Assembly: GCA_946699065.1 (NCBI GenBank)
Contig: CAMPDV010000119.1
Location: forward strand, 124,001-188,000
Direction: 5' to 3'
DNA from: Loxodes magnus
Taxonomy: Eukaryota > Ciliophora > Karyorelictea > Loxodida > Loxodidae
Length of the DNA stretch: 64,000 nucleotides
Under the pieces are notes generated by a model. It saw nothing but the letters and a program-made list of their open reading frames with translations, ran no database searches and was not told the DNA's origin. Shown here piece after piece: positions 23,575 through 35,330 of the stretch. The position numbers were made by a program, and so were the translations under genes. Each line of letters opens with the position of its first letter. The stretch's first letter is position 1.

Positions 23575-24489
23575 ATGAGACCTTATAGAAGGCTTAATTT
23601 AATTGAGGATCATTTAAAAGGAGCTTGGATATAAACTTATAAGTAAGTTCCAGATCTTGTTAAGCATCATAATCTTAAAAATAAAGTTGTAGTTATCTCT
23701 GGAGGATCGAGAGGAATTGGTTTGACAATAGGTAAAAGATGTGCTTAGGATAATGCGAAGATTGTTATTTTAGGAAAGACATCAGAAGCTCATAAACATT
23801 TAGAAGGGACAATATACAGTGCTGCTAAAGAATGTGAGCAAAATGGAGCGAGTGAAACTCTTGCGATTTAATGTGATATAAGATATGAAGATTAGATTTA
23901 GAAGACAGTTCAAGCTATCATTTCTAAGTTTGGAAGGATAGATGTGCTTGTAAATAATGCAAGCGCAATTAAACTTCAAGGAATTGAGACTTTGGATATG
24001 AAAAAATTTGATTTGATGCACTAAATAAACGCAAGAGGGACCTATTTAATGACTAAGTACTGTGTGCCACATCTTAAATAGTCAGAGATAGGGCATGTAC
24101 TTAACTTATCACCTCCTTTAATAATGCATTCAAAATGGTTTGCTAACTAGTGTGCCTATGGAATCGCAAAGTACTCAATGTCCATGCAAGTTTTAGGATT
24201 TAGTGAAGAGTTCAAAGGTTAAGTAGCATTTAACGCCCTTTGGCCTAGGACAATAATTGCTACTGCTGCTATTGAATTTGAACTAGGAGGAAAAGAAGCT
24301 CTGAAATATGGAAGGACACCTGAAATAGTTTCTGAGGCTGCATATAAAATATTTTGTTGCGATAAGAGTATAACAGGACTGTTTTTCATTGATGATGAAG
24401 TTTTAAGTGAGCAAGATCTTAGCAAATACAAAGTAAACAAAAGTGTTAGTGATAAAGAATTAATTCCAGATTACTTTGAACTTGAATGA
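23575..24489 (+). CDS. HSDL2: HSDL2-like short-chain dehydrogenase
   Basis: 304 residues, intronless, ATG 23575 to TGA 24487-24489. Classical short-chain dehydrogenase/reductase fold: cofactor motif SGGSRGIG near residues 42-49, DVLVNNAS near 122-130, active-site Ser in LNLSPP near 178, and Tyr-x-x-x-Lys as AYGIAKYSM near 195-199. The sequence after the catalytic Tyr (ALWPRTIIATAA) and near the end (GLFFIDDEVL) is characteristic of hydroxysteroid-dehydrogenase-like protein 2. The animal protein carries a C-terminal SCP2 sterol-binding domain; this one stops before it, as many protist homologues do. Predicted NADP(H)-dependent oxidoreductase, probably of fatty-acyl or steroid-like substrates, in peroxisome or mitochondrion by homology. 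No obvious PTS1 is present (the end is ELE). Five Gln are TAA or TAG in the first half alone. Confidence 0.93.
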
Positions 24490-26435
24490 ACTCTTATTTA
24501 ATTACTTATATCAAATCTAAAGCAAGCTCTCTAATAGCAATCCTTTAGTCCTAAAATCATTATTTCGTTTGGCCTTTCACTTCTTATTTAAATCATCAGA
24601 TAGAATTTTGCTTTTAGAATTCTTTAAAAGCCTTTTTTGGTAATTTGAACATTAAAAATTAGCATAAAATATGATTTTAATTTGATTATTTCCATTTTCT
24701 ATCTTTATTATCTAAACTCACTCTGCACATTGCTTTAAGAATCATTTTACGCCTTTTATTAGGTGTCATCTTTAGTCAGTTCCTTTTCTGATTTATTTGA
24801 AAATAGCATCTCAAAAAAGAAATTAGTATTCCTTTCATTTACTTCTGAATTTGTAAATTTTAACTTAATTCTTGCTAAGGATTTAATAGAATTTAGTCCG
24901 ATTTATCCTTTTTCATGATAAATAAAGGCTCTAAATAGGACTTTAAGAGAGATTAGTAAAAAGCTTTAAGAATGAATCTTTAGCTTAAGTGCTCTTTTAT
25001 CCTTCCAAATGTATAAGACTGTTTCCTTATTACCATGGATATATAAAGTCTTTATTTTGATTATATATTCTCTAATTCCCCTTTTTATCTGCCTTAATAC
25101 TTTAAGTGCTTCACTTACTAATAAGATATCAATAAAGTAAGCATTATCTTGCTCATATAAACTAAAGCACTCTTAACTTGCTCATTTCTATCTAATCTAA
25201 ACATTTTTTCCTTTGTCCTTATAAGAAGCACTCCGTCATTAATGGATCAGGTAGTTTAAGCCTTATTCTCATTAGTGCTAATTTCTCTTAATAAAGCTAT
25301 CTAAATACAGTATAAAGATATCTTATTTAAAAGGCTAGAGATTCTTAAATAAATGTACTACAAATTGATTGATAAATTAGCTTTAAGCAAAAATAGCAAT
25401 TGATAGGATATCAAAACCATCCTATCTATAAATAGATGAAAAAAGGGTATTTATAAAAGACAATTATGATACACAATACTTAGCAAACAATTAAGTAAAG
25501 GAAGATTAATTAGACTTCTAGCTAAATTAATTAAAGTTACAAGCTTTCCTGCTACTTTATTACTTATATGTTTTACTCGGATAGAACACTTTAAACTAAT
25601 AGTCAAGTAGTATTGATACAATAAGAGATGAATAAATGAATACCTCATATAGTATATTCATAAGGAAAGCTAATTTATGCTAAGTGAGTAATTTTATATT
25701 CAGAATAAGTTGTAATTTAGCCTCAGGTAACTCTAATAATAGCTATCTCATTTATTCATTTTGCTTTAGCTTTAGTTATCTAAGCTTAATTATAGTACTC
25801 TATAAAATCATTATATATAGGGTGTTGATTAGCGTATAATTAAATAGCAGACTATTATTAAATATCTACTATCTCTTTAAAAGGGAGAAGACTTATGTTT
25901 AAAACTCTAAAAAGTGATCAAATTAAACACTGAAGTATATAAATATAAGGTAAGGGAGTTAAGCTTAAGGTAGTCTTATATAAATAGCTTAAATCTTAAA
26001 TATTGCTGATTGAATTATGCTCAATCAGATAGCAGGAATACTTACACCCTTCTAAAAATTCTAAATCCACATAAAATTAAATCAGCAGGATAGTCTGCAA
26101 GAGGTACTGAAAAAAATTTATTGCAAGCAGGTTATTTGATATAGAGAGGCTTTTTAAAGGATAGTTAGTAAAGTGAACTATTATTCATTAATCATATCAA
26201 GTACATCATAGATCTAAAAAGCATAGAATAGAGAGAAATAAAATCTATTAATTAAACAATGAGTAAAGTATAAAGTTTCGAGTTCGATTTTCATAAGAAA
26301 AAATAATAAACTCTGAGTAAAGTAAGTAACATAATAAATATTGCAAGGTTTAGTTTTAGTTCTACCAAGAAAAATTTACAAGATAATATTTCTATAACTT
26401 TTAATACTTTGATAATCAAATAATTCAAATATAAA
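24490..26435. other. gene-poor AT-rich sequence
   Basis: Nearly 2 kb without a frame I can support. Open frames exist on both strands but have random TGA density and no motif. Confidence 0.45.
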
Positions 26436-27848
26436 ATGGGCTGTTCTTTGAGCAATTAAGGAAAAAAGAAGAAGGAAGAAGAAGAAAAGAAGGTGTAGAT
26501 TCAAAATTAGAAATAGACAGCTTTGGGTTGACTTGGATTTATTTATAAAGGTGTTGGCCAAAAGCCTGTGATGGATCTTAATACGGTTTTGGAGGATTAA
26601 GAAGTTGTGAAGACTTTAACGAAATCTTAAATTTTAGAATTTCTAATAATCGCTGATGACCCAAATAAATACTAGAATTAATATTCTATATCAAAGAAGA
26701 GTTGTGATGTATTACATTAGTTTTATGATATATGCGAAAAGTGTAAGAAGAGTAAACAAAATTTGAATGTGAACATTTATTTCTGCCTGGAAAAATGTCC
26801 ATGATGCGAAAATTGTTTAAGTTAGAAAGTTAAAGAGGATATTTAAGCTCATCCTTAGAATCTAAAAAATATGAAATGTAGCAATGGGCATTTGTTCAAC
26901 TAAAATGATATAGACTTAATATCTGCATAATAATAACGTCACAATGTGCAACCATAAGATATCAAATTAGAACTGAAAGATTAATAGCAAGATGATTGAA
27001 AGGCTAAATTTATTTGTGGAATACACAATCAGCAAGTAAATGTATCTGATGGAATTACTCTTAACTGTAACCATCAATTTTGTAAATAGTGTCTTGAAAA
27101 ACATATAGATTAGATATTAAACTATTACAGAGTGACAGTTGATAAAGTAATTTGTCCTATATAATAATGTAAAGTTATCATTGATTAAGAAAAGGTAAAG
27201 TTTTGCTGTAATAATCAGATATTTCAAAAATACTGCGATATTCAAATTTAAAATTAATAAAATTTTAGATAATGTCCAACAACAAATTGCACAGGTGCTT
27301 TCATAATATAACCTAACCAAGTTTTTAATTGTCCTATTTGTAAAAAGATATACTGTCCTTAATGTGATAAACCTCCCCATAAAGGTTACCCATGTAACCA
27401 GCTTCAACAGGCTGCACATTAAATAAATTAAGCATAAGAATTTTATTAACCATCTCAAAATACTCAACCCTAGTAACCATAGCAATCTTATTAGCTATAT
27501 CAAAATACTCAACCCTAGTAACCATAGCAATCTTATTAGCTATATCAAAATACTCAACCCTAATAACCATAACAATCTTATTAACCATCTCAAAATACTC
27601 AACCCTAATAACCATAATAACTAAACTAGAATGCTAATCTAAAATGTCCGAAATGTGGAAATTAAGTGCAGAAGGAAAATTAAAATAACCTATTAATCTG
27701 CAAATCATAAATATGTAATGGGAATACATATATTTGCTCATTATGTAAAAAAGAACTCAAGAAAAATTTACAATTTTCTCATTTTCAGTCAAAAGGAATC
27801 TTTAGCTCTACTTGCAATACTTTAGATGGAATACCAGATGTTTTCTGA
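26436..27848 (+). CDS. RBR-type (RING-IBR-RING) E3 ubiquitin ligase
   Basis: 470 residues in one frame, ATG 26436 to TGA 27846-27848. The start MGCSLSN resembles an N-myristoylation signal. Residues about 60-185 form a Cys/Trp-containing region (CEKCKKS...FCLEKCPWCENCL). RING1 lies near 193-250 (LNCNHQFCKQCLEKH...VICPIQQC). The IBR lies near 285-335 (QCPTTNCTGAF...FNCPICKKIYCPQC). A linker of four 15-residue repeats (YQxxQNTQPQQPQQS) follows at 27444-27623. RING2 closes the protein (LKCPKCGNQVQ...ICSLCKKEL). Three Trp are TGA. RBR ligases pass ubiquitin from E2 to a RING2 Cys and then to substrate; that activity is inferred from the domain order. Substrate unknown. Confidence 0.88.
27444..27623 (+). 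repeat. four in-frame 45-bp tandem repeats
   Basis: Four adjacent 45-bp units encode Gln-rich 15-residue repeats inside the RBR ligase linker. Units 2 and 3 are nearly identical; units 1 and 4 share a variant start (taaccatct against tagctatat). Almost half of the codons in each unit are TAA or TAG read as Gln, so the whole array is coding only under the reassigned code. Confidence 0.9.
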
Positions 27849-28832
27849 TTCTAAATATTTTTATCTTTACAATTTTTTTAATTCCTAATTTAGTATTTTA
27901 ACCAAACCCAGTTAGTCATACTTTAATATAACTCTGACTTATTAAATTTATATAGTAAACTAAAAAATTCTGACTTCTTTTGTTATCTTTTAATTTAATT
28001 TTTACACCTAAATCTAGCATATAATAAACTGTGAAGGAGGAAACTAAGAGTAGGTTTTTACTTTGAAGTATAAAGTTAGATATCATTTAGTCGCTTTATC
28101 TATATAAGTGGATAAGCGATTTTATTTGGTTTCAATGCTGATAATTTTCTTATTATATCATAACTAAATTTATCTATATTCTCTTTAAAGCTTTTTATAT
28201 ACTTCAAGTTTAAATATGATTCATCTTATTTCCTAGTGGTTTATTGATTATATCTAATTTAATAGCATTATATTCATTTAGAGTAACGTATTATTACTAT
28301 TTTGCTTAACTAAGGTTGATATAATAGAGTTGTAATAACACTTATAAATTAAGCTGTAAAGTTCTAGTTCTATAGTTACATCCTGCTGATTAGAATGGAG
28401 AGTGTATAATAGCATCTTTTTTGCTTTTAGTTTTAATCTTTCTTTCCTGGATCCTCTAAAGTGTACTTCTAGTGCTAATTGCTAGAAATAATATTCCCTC
28501 TCTTTGTATATTTACTCTCTTATCTTATTTATGCTTTCAGAATGGCTAAGATAAAAAACTAAATCAAATAGCTTTCAATATATATTCTTGTATTTAGTCT
28601 GTTTATTCCAAAATTTCACTGCTTAAATAGTTAAGTTTACTCTAGCATTATTAAATAAATAGCAGAACAGCATAGTTGCTAATAGATAAATGCATATATT
28701 GTACTATAGAATGCTTTGTATATCAATAATTTATAGTTCCTAGTAATCTAAGGATATGTAGGTTGGTCTGAGTATAATAAATTCTGTTTTTGGAGCTTAA
28801 TTAAAATAATATAAATAGCATAATTCAAAATA
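27849..28832. other. intergenic AT-rich sequence
   Basis: No supported gene. Open frames are short or have TGA at random density. Confidence 0.45.
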
Positions 28833-29530
28833 ATGATAGAACCTAATTTTGCTAAAGCTATTTCAGCAACTGTTGGAGGAGTTCTAGGCATCTTGATATC
28901 AATCATTGTGAACTGCACATTAGTAGAAATATCTATTAACGCTTTCTTCTCAGTTGTAAGACTTTATTTCAGTATTTTGGAGTGTTATTTATGATTGTAG
29001 GCTTTGTTATTTTGTGGAGAGTTTATGAAGGTTCTAATATTCAGTACACTGAAACTAAAAGATAGTATCTTATAGCATTCGCAGTTGCTATTATTGTCTC
29101 TGGTGTCCTCTGCTTTGTCTTAGAAAAGAATTGGTTTATCGGTCTAGGAGCTACTGCAAAAGTTCCTCTTTACGCTATTCTTGGAATTGCTGTTAGCTTT
29201 GCTCTTGTGTTTTCTATTGTTGACCTTCTAAACTTCTTTATAGGCTTTTGCTAGTACCAGTATAGCAAACCAGTAGTGGAATCTCCATCCTAAATATATT
29301 TAATACTAATCATATCAATAGTTATGGGCCTTTGCTTTGGCTTTATTTTCGGACTTATGGACGTCGAAGATGAATCATTTTATCATTTAAGACTTGCCTT
29401 ACTAAAGGAAGAACATTATTGCTATCCAATAGGATTTATACTAGGAGGAACAGCAGGATGGGCCAACGAGCAACTTAGACAGAAAAATGAATTTGACCAT
29501 TCAGAAGATGATTTTGCCTCAGAAATTTGA
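28833..29530 (+). CDS. multi-pass membrane protein, unknown function
   Basis: Spliced product 226 residues. A 17-nt intron (28956-28972, gtaag...ttcag) follows codon 41. About six hydrophobic segments: AISATVGGVLGILISIIV, FGVLFMIVGFVILW, YLIAFAVAIIVSGVLCFVL, VPLYAILGIAVSFALVFSIV, IYLILIISIVMGLCFGFIFG and a last YPIGFILGGTAG. The C-terminus is acidic (EFDHSEDDFASEI) and ends at TGA. GC content and codon bias are clearly coding. I do not recognise the family. The even spacing of helices and short loops suggest a small transporter-like or tetraspan-like protein, which is only an inference. Confidence 0.85.
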
Positions 29531-29818
29531 CAAAGAAACTTTAATTTTAATTCCTTTTATAGAAAAATAGACTTATATCATCAGTACTCTTAAGATAGTT
29601 TGCTATACCAAAACACCTAATCAGGTATTTATATCTATCATAAGAAGTATTACCTTTTCATTATACTACTACTTTGATTTTTTGATTGAGTATATTTAAT
29701 TGGCAGGATTATATTAGTTTATAGTATAATATTTATAATACCATAAGTGTGTTTTATATCTAAGACTAGTAATAGCATTAAAATGGAAATATTCTCTCCT
29801 TAAATATATAGCATCTCT

Positions 29819-30913
29819 TCAAATTTAGATGTAGTGTATAGTTATAATATTCTAGAAAAACTATATAATAGATGTAATTACGCTTTTCTAATAAACTTCC
29901 TGGTGAACTTTATAACTTTAAGTGAGGCATTAATAAAACTTAAGCTGTTTGATATTAAAGAATTAGATACTAAAGATGGAGTTGAAGAGTTTTCTTAGAT
30001 TATAATTATGAATAGCAATCTCAATAATAGAAACTTAGTATGTTAGACATAAATCTCTTGTATCTAAACCTAAGACCATATTTAGCTACGAACAGTACTT
30101 TCCTTTTGTCCTTCCAGCTTAATTAGAAATCAATTTGTTTTTTAAATTTCTTAATCTATGGATGCTTCTGGTATTTACACAGAAAGTCGTATAGCTTGAA
30201 TTATAAATCATTCTTCTCTTCTGATTTACTAAAATAAGCTAGCTACTCTACTGATACTTTTTCTGCTAGCATTCAGAACTTTTCTTGCAGCTAAACAGCA
30301 GTCAATGATTTTTCTCCCAAGATGATCTATATTATATGAATACATCAAGTTCAATACACCTGCATAAATTTTCAAAAGGATTACTCAATCAGTTCTGGTT
30401 AATTTAGTATCTCTATTTTTCAGCCAAACTTATCAACTGCTATAAATCCTTAGCTGATGTTCAAATCGCTCTTACAAATGTCTATACAATCGTTCCAAAA
30501 CTTTTTTCCAATCACTCATTTATTCGTTTTTACTATTAAGCCAAATTAACAGTTTGCTACAGCAGAAATAAGATGGCACCCACATCATGATTTTCAGATA
30601 CAATCATTTACTAGATAGTATCTCCAACAGCTACTACTATTGACTTCTTATTCTTAATTTAAGCATCAAATATCATGTTTAGTATTTACTCGTTCTTCAG
30701 CAAAGACAGCTAATAGTAAATCTCTTTAATTCCTACTTGTTCAATCAATTCCCAGATATTTTGAGCTGATAGTATATTATCGTTCTTCTTAATTTAGTAC
30801 TACATCTATATCACCTCCACAGTATGCTTCGCTTTTTTCAGCGGATCTATTTTCATTCTAGCTATCTTCCTAAGTTTCCCTTCGAAAGATACAGTATTTG
30901 CAAAATCCTGCAT
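29819..30913 (-). CDS. doubtful ORF with P-type-ATPase-like HAD segment
   Basis: A minus-strand frame from ATG 30913 to TGA 29819, 364 residues, with four TGA read as Trp. One stretch (LLKNEQILNMIFDAQIKNKK followed by SIVVAVGDTIQQM and ENHDVGAI) lines up with the P-domain end of P-type ATPases, where one expects 'SPLQKA..V' and 'AIGDGANDV.MI..A.VGVGI'. The Asp of GDGxND is kept as GD but the ND is missing, and no membrane helices follow. It could be a decayed ATPase gene, a distant HAD protein, or chance. It lies 58 bp downstream of the LRR-ankyrin gene on the same strand. Confidence 0.3.
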
Positions 30914-30971
30914 ATAATAGTAATCTTATGTGGAAATTTAATTTAGCAATAGTAGTTAAAATACATAAATG

Positions 30972-33050
30972 TCATATTAATAAATACTTCTAACTTTTGG
31001 AGCTTCTTAATGGCATTTTATTTGCATAGAACTTGGGTATTAAGAGACTAGAGCTTGTGTGAGAGAAATCTTGCCCGTTTACATCGCACATCTAATCTTC
31101 CTTTCAGCTTAAGTACTTCAAAGCCTGCTAGCATTCACTTTATAGCATTTTCTAATGTTTGGTGTCTTTTATTGCTACCATTAGATTACTTTTTATTTTC
31201 TAGCAGTTTAAGATGCTTAAAAGATAGCATATATCTACCTTTATACAATAGTTCTTTGCCTAGTTCAAGTTATCTCCATCTATTTGCACAAAGCAGTCAG
31301 AAATATAATTTATTTCTTTAGGGTTTTTGATTAAACGCTCAAAAAGGTTGTACATACTTTCATATCTTTCTGATATAAAGAGTTGACTGTTTAAGATGTG
31401 GAGCTGCATTTCCACAAGTGATTTCATCTTAGATCTTTATTTGTTGGTATTATCATTAATAACGGACATTTTTACTCTCATTGAAGTTGTACGTTTAGGA
31501 ATATTAATTAAGGAAGATGGATCGAGTTCCTCCTCTTCATCTTCTTTAGCCTCTCATGTTGGAATTTTGGCGTCTTTTATTACATGTCTTTTTATCCAGT
31601 CTTTTTCTGCTTATAATAAGAGCTTATAAACTACTAAATTACCCTTTGAAACTTATCTTGGAGTTTTAGCGTCTAAATTACGAGCGAAAACATCAGCTCC
31701 TGCGCTTATTAGCATTTAGACAGTTTTATAGTGACCAGCATGACCCGCTAAGTGCAAGGCAGTTCATTTATTACCCCCTCCTGGTTTATCAATATCAAAC
31801 TTTTGTTTATTACTTTGAGCTTTTTTATTATACTGAAGCGACCACATTAGAGCTTCATCTTATCCTTTTCTAGTAGCAAGGTGTAGAGGAGTTCATTTAT
31901 CACTATTTTCTGCGTTTGGCTTCGCTCCTTGCTTCATTAAACACTCAACTATGAGTTAGCTGTTTCTAGGATTTCTCGAGAAAACTGACATAGCTAAATG
32001 AAGAGGTGTATTTTATTCTGCATCATTAATTGAAACATCAGCTCCATATTTTTAAATAAACTCAGTTGCCAGCTTTGCATCTGCTTTAATAGTTACCATA
32101 TGCAAAGGACTACCTAAAGCTCCTCCACCTATATTAATATCCGCTCCATTATCAAGCAAAATAAGTGCAGCTTATAAATTTTCTTCCCTTAATGCAAGGC
32201 ATAAAGGACTGTATCCATCCTTATCAAGTGCGTTAATATTTGCTTTACAATTAATTAATCCTTCAATAACTCCACAATCACCATCCATACTCGCTAGATG
32301 TAGCAGAGTTCTTTACTTTTGATCCTATTTATTCACTTATAGCCTCATTTCGCTATAATAGCTTAAAAAGATATAGAGTTGTATTTACTCTTTCTAAGAC
32401 TTCAGAGCATCTCTACATAGATTCCTAAGGGAATCAATAATAGCTTCTCCCATATGGCCTTTCAGTAATTTAGGTAAGGAAGGATTTGCGTATTTATATC
32501 ACTCTAAGCTAAACTCCTATAAAACAGTTAGGTAGGCGAGAGTGGAAGGAAATTCACTAAAATAATTTCCATGAATATACAGAATTTTTAACGAGGTTAG
32601 TTACCCTAACTCTAAAGGTAGCTTCTTAATACTATTTTCAGATACATCAAGAGTTACTAGTTTTTTTAGCCCTTTTATTGCAGATGGGAGATATTGAATT
32701 TTGTTAAATGAGATGGTTAAAATTTCTAAGTCCTATAAACTATCGATAGAGTCTGGGATGTCGCTTATATAGTTATGATCCAGTTTGATAGTCTACAGTC
32801 ATGTTAGCTTAGATATCTCTTGAGGAATGGAATCAATTTTGTTGAATCTGATATCTAACTAAGTAAGTTATGTAAGGTGAATTAAAACTTCAACATCTAG
32901 CTTCGTAATGTTATTATCTCTCAGATCTATAATTTTGAATTTGTCTATTTATCCTTGAATCAAGTTTTGAGGTATTTATTTTAAGCCTAATTCACAAAGT
33001 ATTAACTCCCCTTGAGAAGTTAATTCTCCATATTGAGTTTCTTCCTACAT
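30972..33050 (-). CDS. leucine-rich repeat and ankyrin repeat protein
   Basis: 692 residues in one frame, ATG 33048-33050 to TGA 30972-30974. Residues about 15-175 hold leucine-rich repeats of the 'LxxLxLxxNxIxxIP' type (IIDLRDNNITKLD, LDIRFNKIDSIPQEI, TIKLDHNYISDIPDSI, TLDVSENSIKKLPLEL). Residues about 245-480 hold at least six ankyrin repeats (RTLLHLASMDG, YSPLCLALREE, NTPLHLAMSVF, WTPLHLATRKG, WTALHLAGHAGH). A Glu-rich linker and a helical C-terminal region follow. Several Trp are TGA. Such proteins are scaffolds; partner unknown. The last ~85 residues are uncertain: a 23-nt GT..AG segment just after NYCIK would switch to another protein-like frame ending at a TGA near 31104. Confidence 0.87.
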
Positions 33051-34374
33051 TTAACTTTGAATTGATATGTCAATAATAATACTTAGAAATCAATTAATAT
33101 TTAAACTCTTCCACCTTCAAAACTATTATACTAGAAAATGCCAAAAAGAAGGTCCTTTACTTACTTTCCTCTTTAAACTACCATAAGAAATAGATTAAGC
33201 ATTTGGCTATTTCCTTGCTTAACTTCTTCATTTTAAGAAGCTAAATAAACTGATTTAATGCTAAGCAGCATTTTGACTTTAATTTAACTGAAGTTCTGTC
33301 ATTATAGATTAAACTTTGAGTTAATATAACTTTTCTTTTCTTGCTTTTGGCTTTTAAGAACCTTAACTTTTAGTATAAGCAAATTCAACACTTAAATCGA
33401 TCTATCCCTATATACAATCTTTAAGCTACTTAATCCTTCGCCTATGATAGTAAAATTTCCTAACTCCTTCCTATCATCATTAGAGGTAAGTATATTAAAT
33501 ATAATCAATTACCTTAGTCTTAAGCAAGGCTATCATTTTTACATAATTTTACTTATTTAATCAGATTATAATTTTAGAGCTAGGATTAATATTATTTTTA
33601 CCTTACAAAGCTTAATATACTTTCTTTTCCGATTCTCTTAATACTTATACTTCCTTATATATAGGAAACTTTTATCTTAATGTAGATAAGATAAAATGCC
33701 TCTTTAGGGAGATGCTGTGTGTTGCATGTTATATTGTTACTTAAGAAGTTCTTAGAATGGCAAAGTAACAGTCCAAGAAGCTCTCTACATTACCTTTCTT
33801 CTTTTCAATTGAAATAATCAGTAGATAATATGTAACTATCAAAGATTATCTATTCTTATACTAATTTAGCTATTTTTGTTCTTCTTACTAAAGAAACCAA
33901 AAATCGCCTTACATTCAATACGTTCTCTACTCATAGCGTGTGTAGACCTATAACTCTTTTCTCAGTACTAGTTAAAACTATCCTAAGTTGATATTACTCT
34001 TTATTATATTAATAAAAAAGGCTTTAAAATGAAAGCAGCATTTGAACCTTTATAATTATATTACTATATTACTCTCATTATGCTTATGATATATGTTGTA
34101 AGCAACTAACTATGAATATGTTGTAGAATGCATATGATATTTTTATACTCCTGCTAAATATAGAATAAGCACTTATTATTTATCCTATATTAAATACTCT
34201 TATCAGTTACTCTCGCTAGATTTTAATCTTTTTATTTTAAGTTACTTTGTTTATGTCTGTTTTTATGGTAGTTTTTCATACATTGATGATAATTATTTAG
34301 TGAGGCATTGTAGTAAGAAGGTAATCTAGAAGTTACTGATAGCATTTAATTAAAGTCAAATTGTTCTTCTAGGT
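33051..34374. other. intergenic AT-rich sequence
   Basis: No supported gene. Upstream (5') of the minus-strand LRR-ankyrin gene, so it should hold that promoter. I see no recognisable regulatory motif. Confidence 0.4.
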
Positions 34375-34692
34375 TCAATTTTTGTTTCGAACTCCCTTCG
34401 TTTTCATAAATTCTCCATTAAATATTTCACTCATTTCTGTTTTTCTATCTCAGTCAACTTCAGCATTATTTAGTTTTCACATCAACCATATTCTTGGCTC
34501 AAGCAGATCATTAATGATTAATGTCCTTTACTCTATTCCAAGGTGATTGTCCAATCTATTTATATTCTAAAGTTCAATCAGCATTATCAAAAAGATCCTT
34601 GTCAATATCCACTTTCTTTAGTTATCCTTCATCAAATTCCACCTTTAATAATCATTTAAAATCTGAAATATCAGTAAGTAGTTAAATATTAC
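34375..34692 (-). pseudogene. frame-broken gene, unknown family
   Basis: Two good coding stretches lie in different minus-strand frames. The upstream one reads FKWLLKVEFDEGQLKKVDID then NADWTLEYKQIGQSPWNRV. The downstream one reads LLEPRIWLMWKLNNAEVDW then KTEMSEIFNGEF and ends at TGA 34375-34377. The junction falls exactly on a perfect 7-bp tandem duplication (34510-34523). Removing one copy would make the two stretches one frame. A 34-nt GT..AG segment also bridges them but is twice the normal intron length here, and a 16-nt candidate further upstream gives a poorer protein. No 5' ATG was found. It is either a pseudogene, an assembly error or a gene with an unusual intron. No domain recognised. 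Confidence 0.5.
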
Positions 34693-35330
34693 CTTGCAGC
34701 TATGGGATATTTTAACTCTTTTATTAGCTTTTAAGTATAAAAGTCTAAAATTAGTAATGAGTAACATTACTGTTTCAGTTTATAGTATTTTAAGTTCTTA
34801 GACTAGCGATATCTCAAGTTGCTAAGCTAAATATATAGTGCACTAAGAAGTGTTATTCCTTAAACTAATGGATATATCTAATCTATCTTATAATGATATT
34901 GTAGCTATATAAAATTAGGATAAGCTAAAGTCATTTCTACTTAACTACACTTAGTTAGTATTATGAGCCAATAATATCAAAGGCTTAAATATTTCGCTAT
35001 TAAATATAATTAATATTTTCCTTATTTTTGGCTTGTTTTTGTTTATACTATCACAAGCTAGTATTATATGAGTGCTTACTGAGTCTTAGTATATATCACA
35101 CTTTGAATTATGGTAAAAAGGATGAGTGGATATTAAGAAACGGCATGTTTTAAGTCAAGATGGTAGATAGGGAAGTGTTAGTAACAGAAAGCTTATGCTA
35201 GCAAGACATTAGAAGCTGGTTTCCTTTGTAGGTATATGGTTGAATAGTAGTTCCTTTAGATTAAGTTAGCTTTAAAATAAATTTCATTCAAATTCGTAAA
35301 CAATAAAAGTCTCTTTTTCTAGTAGTTAAA
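34693..35330. other. intergenic AT-rich sequence
   Basis: No supported gene between the frame-broken gene and the divergently transcribed PH-domain gene. The 5' part of the broken gene may extend into this interval (an ATG on the minus strand lies at 34765-34767 in another frame). Confidence 0.4.

Noticed and set aside
27117..27615. Minus-strand ORFs with a repeated VIRVEYF-type motif.
   Set aside because: Antisense shadows of the RBR ligase IBR and its 45-bp repeats.
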